Shown piece after piece: positions 23,161 through 34,531 of a stretch of DNA of 64,000 nt. Source of the DNA: Eonycteris spelaea (Eukaryota; Chordata; Mammalia; Chiroptera; Pteropodidae); contig PUFA01000164.1 of assembly GCA_003508835.1 (NCBI GenBank), positions 558,001 through 622,000 on the forward strand. Reading direction: 5' to 3'. The notes beneath the pieces were generated by a model, which saw only the letters and a list, made by a program, of their open reading frames with translations, was not told the origin of the DNA and did no database searches. The translations under genes and the position numbers were made by a program. Each line of letters starts with the position of its first letter. Within the stretch, counting starts at the first letter, position 1.

Positions 23161-25440
23161 TTTAAAATGTCCATCACCTTGCCTTCAAATATTCATTGGC
23201 AACTCAATTAAGGATGGGTGATTAGCTATGACTCCCTTGTCATAGATAGTCCTGGCCCATTAGAAAAACACAGACCCACTATGCTGCTACTGGATCATAC
23301 CTACGTGCTTAATATGAAAATTCCAGCTGAAATTTCAATGTATAGCGGCTTCAGTGGATGGCTCATTTTTCCTAACCGTACCTCCTATAGGAAGTGGAAA
23401 TAATTGTACCCTTACCCATCAAAGGATGGCATGCCAGGGCATTCCAAATCTATGTGACTGTTAGAACCAAGCCCCTTAGTTCCCCTTCTGGGTGGGTTAC
23501 CTGGGTGGGCCACCCTCTCTAGGATGGCCACCTCCACCTGCAACAACGCTGGTGATGGCTGCACCCCAGCCCAAAACAGTACAGACACGATCTAAGACAT
23601 AACAATGCCTGTGGCATGGGACACAATGATTTGAGAGATGACAACGTCCCAGCCAGGATGCTGCGGGACACAATTTCATCCAAATGTCACCTCTGTGACC
23701 TTCCACTAGAACAGAAATAACATCCAGGAAGACACCGTGGCTGGTGACCATGAGGACTTGGTTGCTGAACTGAATGCTTATTTAAATTCCCTGCTGCTGA
23801 CACCCTTGAGTGGCATTCTGCCAGTTAACTGTGTTTACCCCAAGGCCCTCTTGCTTACTACAATGATTGCTGCTCAAGTGTGAGGTTGTACTGACTGCCA
23901 GGTTGCTGTCCACTGGTCTTTGAGCTTTGGAAGGTCAAGGTACGTGTTCAGTCTCGTAACCATATGAGGGCCCCTTTAAACACTTCACATATTTGTTTGC
24001 CCTCATCACACCCATCAGATGGGTCTACGTTATGTATCCGACTGGGGGTTAGTGAATTTATGTTGAGAACGACATCACCAGCAGCACATGCACACACCAG
24101 CCAGGGCCATAGCCACAGGGTCACCTCTCTAAGTGCCCCCAAAGGGACCCTTTCTCACTGCCACCACTAAGGCCTCCACAATCTTCATGTTTAAACTCTC
24201 TAATAGTCACAATATTTTTAAATAATGGGCAGAAACCAGAGCTCATTTGGGGGCCACCATAATTTCTAGGCATGGTACTAGGCTCAACAAAATCTTTTTC
24301 TTGCGTTAGTAGCCTAACCAGCTGACTTACTGACCTGCCTGTTTGCCCAACATAAGGCAACCTATGTGTCCCTGAGGCTCGTCCAGCCACTCTCTATGGC
24401 TCAACTGCTCCTAAACAGGACACTTTGCAGTACAGTATGGAGCACCTGTTAGGACCCCATGTGCGTCTGAAATTCTCCATATCTCTCAGGTACCAACACC
24501 ACATGGATGAATATGACCACCTCATTCCCAGGTGCATAGTCCCCATGATGTTGGGCCTCAAGCCCTAGCTGCCTCGGGGAACCCCAGCTTACTTCAGCTT
24601 CTTTGATCAAACAGTTGGTGTCCACATGGGCCCACTGCCCTGGGGCTGTTGCACACGTGTGGTTCCCCATATGTGTACCTCCTTCCCTCAACCTCCAATG
24701 CATTTGCCTCCTTGCTGGCCCTGGGGATTCCTGTCTGTTCATATCAATGTACTTCAGTCTCCCTGGGACTACCCCTATAGATCTCTGAAGAGGCCCTCAA
24801 TCTGGCTCTCTGCTCTCTCACGTCAAAAGCATGTGGCACTCGTCCCCATTATGTTGGGAGTGGGTCTGCTACTATCCCTTATGGAAACTGGGTTAGGTGC
24901 CACCGTAATAGGCATGCAACACCACATTATTAAGGCAAATGACAGCCTGTCAGCCACTCTGGCTGAACACATTGGGCTTTTATATGAAAGCTTAGCCTTA
25001 ATGCAACAACATGATTCTTTACTGCAGATAGTTTGTGGTAACCATTTAGCTGTAGATTACTTACTGGCTAAGGAAGGAGGTGTACCTGCTGTAGAGGGCA
25101 TCAACTGCTGTATATATGCTAAAAATATATGTTATATTAAGATAATATAAATCATATATAATTCTATTAAATCTAGGCATACCTATACAATTAAATATAA
25201 TTAATTATACTATATAATTATAAATAACTCTGGACAAATTTAGACAAACTTACAAAAGATGGCCCAACAATACAGAGTACAAGTATTCCATAATCTCACC
25301 CAAGTTTTTAATCAGATACCTGCCTTAACCTTATCAAAGGGTTTGATTTACTTTCTTGGCTGGACCCCATCAAATGTGTGTAATAGTTATGGACAAGAAT
25401 TCAGACTATTGTGTGTCTATTGATATTGATGGGCACTTTT
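23160..25440 (+). pseudogene. ERV env remnant with transmembrane subunit
   Basis: The surface-subunit part (about 23160-24800) is heavily broken and recognised mainly by position. The transmembrane-subunit part is better kept. A hydrophobic fusion-peptide-like stretch (24833-24905, with VPIMLGVGLLLSL) is followed by a heptad region, and then by a stretch in the place of the immunosuppressive-like domain and CX6CC motif. There the first cysteine position reads proline (GGVPAVEG), while the CC pair is kept near 25107. The open frame 24626-25150 (174 codons) ends in an AT-rich segment. Retroviral sequence continues beyond it (from about 25227) with a hydrophobic LGW-containing region near 25352. 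The gene is defective. Confidence 0.75.
25118..25226. repeat. AT-rich insertion inside the env remnant
   Basis: About 105 bases composed almost wholly of A and T, with palindromic parts (around 25192-25225), sit between the CC-containing env segment and its continuation. Neighbouring env DNA is of mixed composition, so this block looks inserted or expanded. Confidence 0.6.
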
Positions 25441-25542
25441 GTTTTGCTCAAATGTTTCATGCACTGGGTGACTAAAATCCTGCCAGTAGCTTTCGGTGTC
25501 TCTACCATCCAGATGGTGCCCATGATTTTCCCTAAACACTAA

Positions 25543-26045
25543 TGTCTAGGCATCATGGTGTCAATTGTGATGAGAAAACAGCTATTTTGAGTTGCTGCGT
25601 AGGCATTTTGCAAGGTGACAGCCCTGTTTACACCCACGGTCTGGACATTTAGATAAGGACCAGTGCTTAGGTTTCCCACCAAAGTTCCTGTCTTGCTTTT
25701 CCTGGGGACACCTTTAAAAATAGCCACTTAAAGTTGAGCCCACCAAAAGTTAGTGATCACTGCTCCAACCACCTTATAAGTAACAGGTGTTTGTTATCCT
25801 ACTCTCTAGCTCATGTTTGCTCACTATCTGAATGAAGAACTGCCCTTCTCCTGGCTCAACAAGCTCCTGCTCCCATTTCTGGGATCTCTGAGTAATCTTG
25901 TAACTTTACTTCCTCTGTATAAGTGTATTAAAACTGCACCTTCAATAAAAGCAACCCCAAGATTTTCATATCTCCAAAGTGGGAGCTCAGATGTTGAAAG
26001 AGCTACCTGCTGACCCTTTGTGGATGGCTTGTGTCTCCTCATTCA
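25543..26045 (+). repeat. probable ERV 3' LTR
   Basis: About 503 bp bounded by TG (25543) and CA (26045). It contains a TATA-like TATAAG at 25918 and a polyadenylation signal AATAAA at 25944-25949, in the order expected of U3-R-U5. It follows the env remnant and precedes L1 sequence. I found no second copy at the 5' end to prove the boundaries, and no clear polypurine tract just upstream. Confidence 0.55.
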
Positions 26046-26109
26046 GCAGGTCATAATCTGCATAATTTTAACTTGATACAGCAGCCATGGCTCTGCCCCC
26101 AACACAATC

Positions 26110-26655
26110 CAATAGTAATCTAAACACTAACTCCAAAAGACATATGCACCCCATGTTCACTGTAGCATTCTCTTCAATAGTCAGGACATGTAATCAACCT
26201 AGGTATCTACTGATAGATGAATGAACAAAAAAATGTGAGATACACACACACAGGAATACTAGCCCTAAAAAGGAAATCTTGCCATTTGTGACATGGATAG
26301 AACTTCAGGGCATTATGCTAACTGCAATATGTCAGAGAAAGAAATATCATAACTATTACATTTATATGCAGAATCTAAAAAGCAAACAAAAACCCTAAAC
26401 TCACAGAACTTCCAGTTATGAAATAAGTTATGGGAATGTAATTTATAGCATGGTGGCTATAGTTAGCAATACTCTTGTACATTTGAAAGTTGCTAATAGA
26501 TCTTAAAAGTTCTCATCATAAGAAAAAAGTGTAATGAGTGTGATGGATGTTAACTACACTCTGGTGGGCATTTTGCAATATACAAATACCAAATCATTAT
26601 ATTGCACACCTGAAACTAATAAAATGTTATATGCAATTATATCTAATTAAAATAT
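26110..26655 (+). mobile_element. L1 3' end
   Basis: The L1 ORF2 end and 3' UTR: 'agacatatgcaccccatgtt' at 26138, 'gaaatcttgccatttgtgac' at 26273, 'gggcattatgctaactgcaa' near 26309, 'tagcatggtggctatagtta' at 26446, and the 3' 'gcacacctgaaactaataaa' at 26604. It may be the 3' end of the L1 that starts at 12990, with the ERV and a deletion in between. Confidence 0.8.
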
Positions 26656-26884
26656 GGATAATAGATATTATATAGGATATTTTAACATGGCAAATGTGAA
26701 GAGTTTTAAGTTATGTTACTAATAATGTTACTGTTAAGCACCTTGAAATTAAGGTGTTGCTCATTATTGTGAAATACCAAAAGGGAATAAATAAAGCAAT
26801 AATAGTGCTACATTTCTAAAAGGACACAAATTTTTTAAATTCTCTAATTTCCTTGTAAATAAAGTATAGATCTGCTGCACTTAA

Positions 26885-29800
26885 AAAATGAAAGAAGAGT
26901 GGTGATGGTTTAAAGGATGTATAAGACACCATCAAAAGGCATCATTATATGCATTATAGTGTTCCCAGAAGAAAAAGAGGCAAAAATCCTCAAATCATAA
27001 AGGAAGAAAGCAAGCGAAGAAGAAAGGAACAGGAATTATAAAACAACCAGAAAACAGTTTTAGGTAACAATAGGTAAGTCCATACTTATTAATAATTATT
27101 TTAAATCTAAGTGACTAAATTCTGCAATCAAAATACACAGAGAGGCTAAATGGGTAAAAAAAAATATGTATACAAACAAAACCAACACCAGACTATATGC
27201 TACCTATAAGAGACTCACTCAAGATGTAAGGGCACAGACTGAAAGTGAAGAGACAGGAAAAAGATATTCCATAAAGATGGAAACCAAAAGAAAACTGGGG
27301 TATTATCAGGCAAAATAGACTTTAAGACAAGAAGGTCATTATTTAATGGTAAAAAGAGGTCAATGCAATAACAGCATATAACTTTTGTAAATATCTATAC
27401 ACCCAATATAGGAGTACATAAATATATAAAGCAGGTATTAACATACATGAAATACCTTATTCTAAACCTGGGTAGGTCATCCATACAAAAATCAATAGGA
27501 AATATACTTAAATGACATGTTAAACAAGGTGGACTTTACGGACATCTGTAGAACATTCCATCCACAGCAGCATAATATACACATTTCTAAAGCTCACATA
27601 GAACATTCTCCAGGACAGTTCATGTGTTAGATTATAAAGTAAGTTGTAATTAAGAAGACTAAAATCATATCAAGTATCTTTTCTGACCACAATAGTATAA
27701 AAGTAGAAGTCACAAGGAAAAAAAAAAAAACTGGAAAATTCACAAATACATGAAGATTTAACAACGTGCTCCCAGCCAACCAATGGGTCAAAAAAGAAAT
27801 CAAAAGAGAAATAAAAAATATCTTGAGGCCAATAAAAATGGAAATACAACCTATCAAAATTTATGGCATGCAGCATAACCAATTTTCAAAAGCAGTTATA
27901 GTTACAAATGTGTACATTAAAAAACAAAAAGTACAAATAAACACCTAACTTTACATCTTAAGGAACTAGAAAAAGAAGACAAAATGAAGCCCGAAGTTAA
28001 GGACATCAAGATTAGAGTGGAAATAGAGATTTAAAAGACAATAGAAAAATATCAATAAAATTAACCTGGTTTTTAATAAGATAAACAAAACTGACAAATT
28101 TACCAAGAAAAAAAAGAGAACTCATATAAATAAAATTTAAAGTGAAAGATATTACGATTGATATCATAGAAATACAAAGGATTTTAAAAGACTGCTATGA
28201 ACAATTATATGCCAATATATGGACCACCTAAAACAAAAAGATAAATTCCTAGAAACATACAACCTATCAAGACTGAATTAGGAAGAAATAGAAAATTAGA
28301 ACAGACCTATAATCAGTAAGGAGATTGAATCAGTAATCAAAAACCTACCCACACACAAACTCTCAGGACCAGATGGCTTCACTGGTAAATTCTACCAAAC
28401 ATTTAAAGAAAAGCTCCTGCCAATTCTCCTCAAACTATTCCAAAAAAAACAGAAGAGGAAGGAACACTCCCAAACTTACTCTACAAGGCCAACATTACTC
28501 TGATATCAAAGTCAGATAAGGACTCTATAAGAAAACTAATGACCAATATCCTTGATGAATATAAATGTAAAAATTATTAAAAATTATGTAAAAATGTAAA
28601 AATATTAGGAAAGCAAATTCAACAACACATTAAATGATTATACACTATGAGCAATTAGGATTTAACTCTGGGATGCAATGGTTCAATAAACACAAACCAA
28701 TAAATGGGATACATTACATTAATAAAACAAAAATCATATCAATGATGCACAGAAAGTATTTGATGAAATACATCACCCTTTCATGATATATATATAAAAT
28801 AAGCCTCAACAAATTTGGTACAGAAGGAACATACCTCAACTTATAAAGGCCATGTATGACAACTCACAGCCAACATCATACTCAGTGGTGAAAGGTTGAA
28901 AATTTCCTCTAAGATCATGTACAGGACAAGATACCATCTCTTACCACTCTTATTCAACATAGTAAATAAAGTCCTAGCTAGAGCAATCAGGCAAGATAAA
29001 AAATAAAAGGCATCCTAATTGGAAAGGAAGAAGCAAAATCATTAATTTTAGATGCTATTATCTTATGTATAGAAATCCTATCGACTCAACCAAAAAACTT
29101 TTGGAACTAATTATCAAATTCAGTAAAGTTGTAGTATATAAAATCAACACACAGAAACCAGTGATGTTTCTATATACACACAATAAAACATCAGAAAAAG
29201 GAATAAAAGAAAAGATTCCATTCACTATAATATCAAAATAAAATAGGAGTAAATTTAACCAAGTAAATGAAAACTATAAGGCTTTGTTGAAAGAAATTAA
29301 AGACACAAATAGAAAGATATTCTGTGTTTGTGGATGAGAAAAATATTATAAAATGTCCATATTACCTCAAGTCATCTGTAGATTCAATGCAATCTTTATC
29401 AAAATTCCAATAGCCTTTTTCACATAAATAGAAAAAAAAAATCATCCTAAAATTTGTATGGAACTACATAAGGTCCTTAATAACCAAAGCATTCTTGAGA
29501 AAGAACAAAGCTGGAGGCAATACATTTCCTTCTTTCAAACTATACTACAAAGCTATAGTAATTTAAAAAGCATGGTGTTGACATAAAAATAGACCAATGA
29601 AACAATACAGAGAGCTCAGAAATAAACTTTCATATACTTGATCGACTGCAATTTGTCAAGGGAGCCAAGAAACTCAATGGAGAAAGAAGAGTCTCTTCAA
29701 AAAATGGATGACAGAAAAACTGGAAAACCATATGCAGAAAAATAAAATTCGACTGCTGTCTTACACCACTCAAAAAATTACTCAAAATGGATTAAAGACT

Positions 29801-31040
29801 TAAAGGCAAGAGATGATAGTGTAAAACTCCTAGAAGACTTAGGGGGTAAGCTCCTTGGTATTGGTCTTGTCAATGATTTTTGGATATAACACGAAAAGCA
29901 CAAGGAACAAAAGCAAAAATAAACTAGTGGGACTACACTGACTAAAAGCTTCTGCACAGCAAAAGAAACAATAAAAAGTCGATCTATGAAATGGGAGTAA
30001 ATATTTACAAACCATATCTATAAGGGGTTCATATCTAAAACAAGAACTCATACAACTCAATAGCAAATAAACAATGCAACTCGAAAATGGGCAGAAGAAC
30101 TGAATAAACATTTTTCCAAAGAAGATATCTAAATGGCAAACAGGTACATGAAAAGATGCTCAATACCACTCACTAATCATTAGGGAAATGTGCATCACAA
30201 CCACAGTGAAGTAACACCTCACACCTGTCAGAATAGCTATCATCAAGAAGATAAGCGATAACAAGAGTTGGTGAGGATGTGAACTATTGATGGAAAAATA
30301 AGCAGGTGTAGCCATTATGGAAAACAGTATGGGGGTTGCTCAGAAAGTTAACAGAATTACCAGATGATCCAGCAATCTCACTTCTGGGTGTATATACAAA
30401 AAAAACAAGACCATTAATTCAAAAAGATGTATGTACCCCCATGTTCATAGAAGCATTTTTCACAAGGGCCAAAGACATGGAAACAACCTAAGTGTCCATC
30501 AACAGCTGCACGAATAAAGATGTGGTGTACGTATATAATGGAGTGATCTTTAGCCACGAGAAAGAAGGAAATTCTGCCATTTTCAGCAACAGGGATGCAC
30601 CTTGAGGGCATTATGCTAAGTGAGTTAAACCAGACAGAGAAAGACAAATGTTGTATGATATTGCTTGTATGTGGAATCTAAAACCCTGAACTCATAGAAA
30701 CAGAATAGAATGGCGATTACTAGGGGGTAGGGAAATTGAGATTGTTCTTAAAGGGTGCAAGCTTGGGACTAGCAGATGAGTAAATTCCTAGTAGATGAGT
30801 AAATTCTGGTGGGTTAATGCACAGCATAGTGATTACAGTTAACAATACTGTATTATATACTTCAAAGTTGTTTAGAGATTAGGTCTTAAATGTTCTTGCC
30901 ACAAAAAAGAAATAATAATGTCCATAAAAAAGAAATACCAATGTGAGATGTTAGTTTATGCTAAGGTAGTAATCATACTACAATATATAAATGTATCAAA
31001 TCAATACATTGTAAACCTTAAACTTATACTTTATAAAAAA
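26885..31040 (+). mobile_element. second L1, 5'-truncated and decayed
   Basis: A short ORF1-like piece at the start ('attatagtgttcccagaaga' at 26954) is joined to ORF2 from about 27100 and a full 3' UTR ending near 31040 ('caatacattgtaaaccttaa' at 31003). The orientation is the same as the first L1. The ORF1-to-ORF2 junction lacks most of ORF1, so there is an internal deletion. Confidence 0.85.
27100..30680 (+). pseudogene. L1 ORF2 remnant of the second L1
   Basis: The endonuclease region is traceable from 27180 ('gctacctataagagactcac'). An RT block reads [15 protein letters not shown] at 28367-28411. The catalytic FADD position is replaced by a sequence reading ILDAI (29044-29058). The C-terminal region runs through 29900-30680, with 'gtgcatcacaaccacagtga' at 30190 and 'gcattatgctaagtgagtta' at 30608. 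Multiple stops; opposite-strand open frames such as 29839-30111 are shadows. Confidence 0.85.
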
Positions 31041-31534
31041 TCCTCTGCATGGCATATTTGAAAAATACTTATTAAAAAAGTCATAGGGAGGAACAAGGAT
31101 ATCTTTATCATCTATTGTAGTTTTTGGTTGGTTGTTTTTTAGTTTTTCAGTTTGTATCAGTAATAGACAGCAGTTGGTGCCCAAGCTATGCCAGGATTTT
31201 TACCAGCTCTAGACAAACTGATTGCATCACTGTGATTTTCAAGCCCACCGGCTTTTTCACTAAACCTCATTACTGATTTTACGGTTCTGGACATTGCTGC
31301 TGATGAAAGTTCTCCCTAGATATCATGCCTGGCTCTACCAAAACCACGACAATATGTTGGTGATATTTGCAAACCAATAACACTATTAGTAAAGCTTACC
31401 AATAATTTTCTTAGACAGTTTATTCAAATCTCAGTACTAAACTTCTCATTTGAAACAGTGAAATAGATTTTGAATTCTTTCAATATGAAGATTATCAATA
31501 TTTTAAGATAACTGATCCTGGACAAAGTAAAAAA
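31041..31534. other. unassigned DNA between L1 copies
   Basis: No repeat family or gene recognised. It separates two plus-strand L1 3' portions and may be the ancestral, pre-insertion sequence. Confidence 0.5.
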
Positions 31535-32515
31535 AAAAAAATGGACTAAGGAACTATCTTCCCACTGAAGACATTCAAATGGTAAACAGGTGCATGAAAA
31601 GTTACTCAATGTCACTAATCATCAGGGAAATGCAAACTACAATAAAATATCACCTCTCATGTTAGAATAGTTATTATCAAAAAGAGATGACAAGTATTAG
31701 TGAGGATGTGGAGAAGAGAAGAGTCTTGTGCACTTTTGATGGGAATGTAAATTGGTGCAGCCACTGTGGAAATGGTATGGAGATCCCTCAGAAAAGTTAT
31801 AAAAACTATTAATACATGTGATCTAGCGATCTCACTTTTGGGTATAAATCAAAGAAAATGAAAACAGGATATCAAAGAGATATCTGCACTCCATGTTTAT
31901 TGCAGCATTGTTCACAATAGCTAAGATGTAGAAACAACCTACATGTCCATCAGTAGATAAATGGATAAAGATGCAATATACATATAAAATGGAATGTTAC
32001 TCAACCATAAGAGAAGGAAATCCTGCCATTTGTGACAACATGGATGGACCTTGAAGGCATTATGCTAAATGAAATAAGCTAGACAAAGACAAATACTATC
32101 ATTGTATGTATATAATGATACAGATATAAATGATAATTGTATGGTATCATATGTGGAATCTATAAAAAAAGTCAACAGTGTAGGAAAGTGGTTGTCTGGG
32201 ACTGGGGTTGGAGGAAATAGAGAGTTTGGTAAAAGGGTACAAACTTTCAGTTATAAGATTTATGTAAAGTGACTATAGTTGATAACATTGTATTATATAA
32301 ATGAAATGTGCTAAGGAAGTAGAACTTAAATGTTCTCAACACATACATATATATGAAGTGTGTGTGTGTGCGTGCGTGTGGAGAGAGAGAGGGATGGGTA
32401 CGTTAATTAGCTAGATGGTGTGGGGGATCCTTTCAAAATATAAATGTATATCAAATCACAATGTACCCTTTAAATATCTTACAATTTTGTCAATTATGCC
32501 TCGATAAGTTGAAAA
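31535..32515 (+). mobile_element. third L1 3' end
   Basis: 5'-truncated L1 starting in the last part of ORF2 ('aaacaggtgcatgaaaagtt' near 31584) and running through the 3' UTR to 'atgcctcgataagttgaaaa' near 32497. A short GT/GA microsatellite lies inside it at 32359-32392. It is clearly a separate copy from the L1 at 26885-31040, because both contain the same terminal region. Confidence 0.85.
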
Positions 32516-32944
32516 ACATAGTAACGTAAGAGAAACTGGGAGAGGGAAAAGCTAGGTTTTAGTCTTTGTGAAGACTAGCCTTTACTGGTTTATTTTATTC
32601 AAAGGTATGGCTTTTGAGGAGTCTAGAATGACAGTTTCAGTTGTTTAAGAGGACCCTTTATCTTCCTGGCCTTTGAAAGGTTGACTAACTTCTTCCAGTT
32701 TGGGACTTTCCCAGTTTTAGCATTAAAAGTCCTGAATCCTGAGAAATTTCTCAGTTCCGGAGAAACTGGGACAGTAGTCACTCTAGCTTTGAACTCCACT
32801 TTCTATGTCATGATGTAGCTGAAAGCTCTGCTCAGCTTCTCAGTCTTTTGACTGGTCACTGTGAGTCAGTAAATGCCTGAAGGATTAAAAGGAGCACAGT
32901 GTTCCCATATACATCAAGATCATTTCCGTGGTCAGTATTTTGAA
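32516..32944. other. unassigned DNA
   Basis: Nothing recognised. Confidence 0.5.
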
Positions 32945-33292
32945 TTTGCGTTTCCCTTGCCTGCTGTCCTCTTCTGCTCAATCTTCTAGCAACTATCATC
33001 ATTCAGGGCTCAGCTCAAATATCACCCTCAAAAATGATTTAATGTACAGTGGCCCTATTCACAGGGCACATGCTATATTATTTATAGCACTTATCACTAT
33101 CTCAAATTATTAATTTGTTTGATTACATGTTTATCGTGTGGCTTATCCTCATCTAAGCATTATATTCAAGGAAATAAGCTTCTTTATAGCAGGGACTTTG
33201 TCCATCTTGTTCTAGATACTCAGAATCTAGAACACTTTTTGCAATTAGCAGGTCCTAAGGAAATACTTATTGAATGAATCAATATATGAATG
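32945..33292 (+). mobile_element. L2 LINE 3' end
   Basis: L2 blocks in order: 'gggctcagctcaaatatcac' at 33006, 'agcacttatcactatctcaa' at 33087, 'agcagggactttgtccatct' at 33188, and the terminal 'aaatacttattgaatgaatc' at 33261. Confidence 0.8.
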
Positions 33293-33894
33293 TCTCCTAC
33301 TGAGTTGCATTTCTAAAGTTTTTCAAGACCTTAAGGCTGCCTTACTGTGAGTTGCCACAGTTAACAAACCCCTACCTATTTGCCCACCTCCTCCAGTAAA
33401 ATGAAATGGGATTATTTAATGGGGTCCACTTACCCAACTGATTTTTCACAGTTTAACCAAGGAGCACGATACAAGACCCAGGAGTTTAACTTAGAATAAT
33501 TTAAATTCTCTAAGAAATTCACAGCTCAACTGTCCATGAACATATTCATATGTCCTTCAGAAAGTCATGCAGGAATAGCTTTATGTTAATGATCAGTCTG
33601 TCACAGCAAAATGCAAATGATTATGAGTCACTTTGTTGAGTGAGTGTACTTGTGCTGTGGACTGTTGATGAGCTCAAAGAAAGAGGTCGTGCACCAGGGA
33701 ACTCATGCTCTTGAGAAGATTCTTATCAGTGCTGTATCTCTGAGAGCTCTTAACAGCCAATGAGGCTCTAAAGGAAAAATTAGGAAAACCAGAACTAGGG
33801 GCTGGTTTGGGAGAATGATTATGCTGCTGTTGTGATGTTCCTTACAAAGTACAACTTTGACAATAAATAAGATTCCTAAAACACAATTTCCTTG
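33293..33894. other. unassigned DNA
   Basis: No repeat or gene recognised. Confidence 0.5.
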
Positions 33895-34051
33895 GAATGA
33901 ATATATGAATATATATATGTATTATATATATGTATATATATGTATTATATATATGTATATATATGTATTATATGCATTTATATATATGTATAGATACATA
34001 CATATATATACATGTATATATACACACATATATACATATATATATTCATTC
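33895..34051. repeat. AT-rich palindromic microsatellite
   Basis: A 157-bp TA/GTAT tract. A unit of about 25 bp (tatatatgtattatatatatg) is repeated in the left half, and the complementary 'acatacatatatatacatgt' type sequence fills the right half. The ends are perfect 12-bp inverted repeats: GAATGAATATAT at 33895-33906 and ATATATTCATTC at 34040-34051. The whole tract can therefore fold into a long hairpin. An open frame across it (33857-34123) is an artefact of the low-complexity sequence. Confidence 0.85.
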
Positions 34052-34189
34052 AGATGCAGAGTATCTTATCCACAGAGTAGTTGGTATGGAGATCTGATGA
34101 TGGGATGGGGAAAACATTTTTAATTGAGTGCTTACAGAAGCCAGGTGAAGAAAGAAATACAGACATAATAATTATAGCTGCCATTTATT

Positions 34190-34395
34190 GGGTGAACCAA
34201 AATCCTTGGAGTCACCTTCAACTCCTTTTCACCCTCTACATTCAATCATTCTGCATATCCGGTTGCTTCAATCATAGAAATAAATGCCAAATGTGACCAT
34301 TTCCCACCACCGCTACTGTTATGACCCTTTCTCAAGGTCTTACCAGTTCCTGACTGAATTGTTGCAATGACCTTTAACTGGTATAGCCTATTCCT
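34190..34395 (+). mobile_element. L2 LINE fragment
   Basis: Matches the L2 ORF2 stretch that encodes the KILGVTL-like segment: 'aaaatccttggagtcacctt' at 34199, then 'ctcttcactcaccaccgctac'-like sequence near 34300, and a degenerate 'tgaattgttgcaatgacctt' at 34355. Confidence 0.65.
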
Positions 34396-34531
34396 AGATT
34401 TGTTGAACATTTAATGACAGCTTGAACAAAGACAATATATTTTGTTTACAAATAGCAAGTCGAATAAAATTTAAATAGCTGTTTTTCTAAGTTTTTGCAT
34501 GGTAAAAGGAAAAGCTATTGGACGTGGGGGT

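Larger units (their letters stand above)
19548..26050 (+). mobile_element. endogenous retrovirus, rearranged and defective
   Basis: About 6.5 kb of retroviral sequence in the order pro, pol (RT, RNase H, IN), env, 3' LTR. No 5' LTR is recognisable: the retroviral part follows L1 ORF2 sequence directly near 19548. The most convincing signals are the RT motif LYTDDILS at 21005-21028, the RNase H-like FTDSW at 22078, the integrase-core HWQVDF at 22616 with a second DQGSHF block at 22823, and an env transmembrane-subunit remnant at 24830-25440. Stops and frameshifts break every gene. The env remnant resembles class I (gammaretrovirus-like) ERVs. I cannot assign the pol to a named family with confidence. 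Confidence 0.85.

Noticed and set aside
24626..25150. A 174-codon env open frame as a possible domesticated syncytin-like gene
   Set aside because: The surface subunit is broken, the first cysteine position of the CX6CC region is lost, the frame ends in an AT-rich insertion before the rest of the subunit, and the first third of the frame does not look like env. I see no sign of a preserved gene.
33857..34123. Open frame of 88 codons rich in Y and I
   Set aside because: Produced by the TA-rich microsatellite, not a coding sequence.
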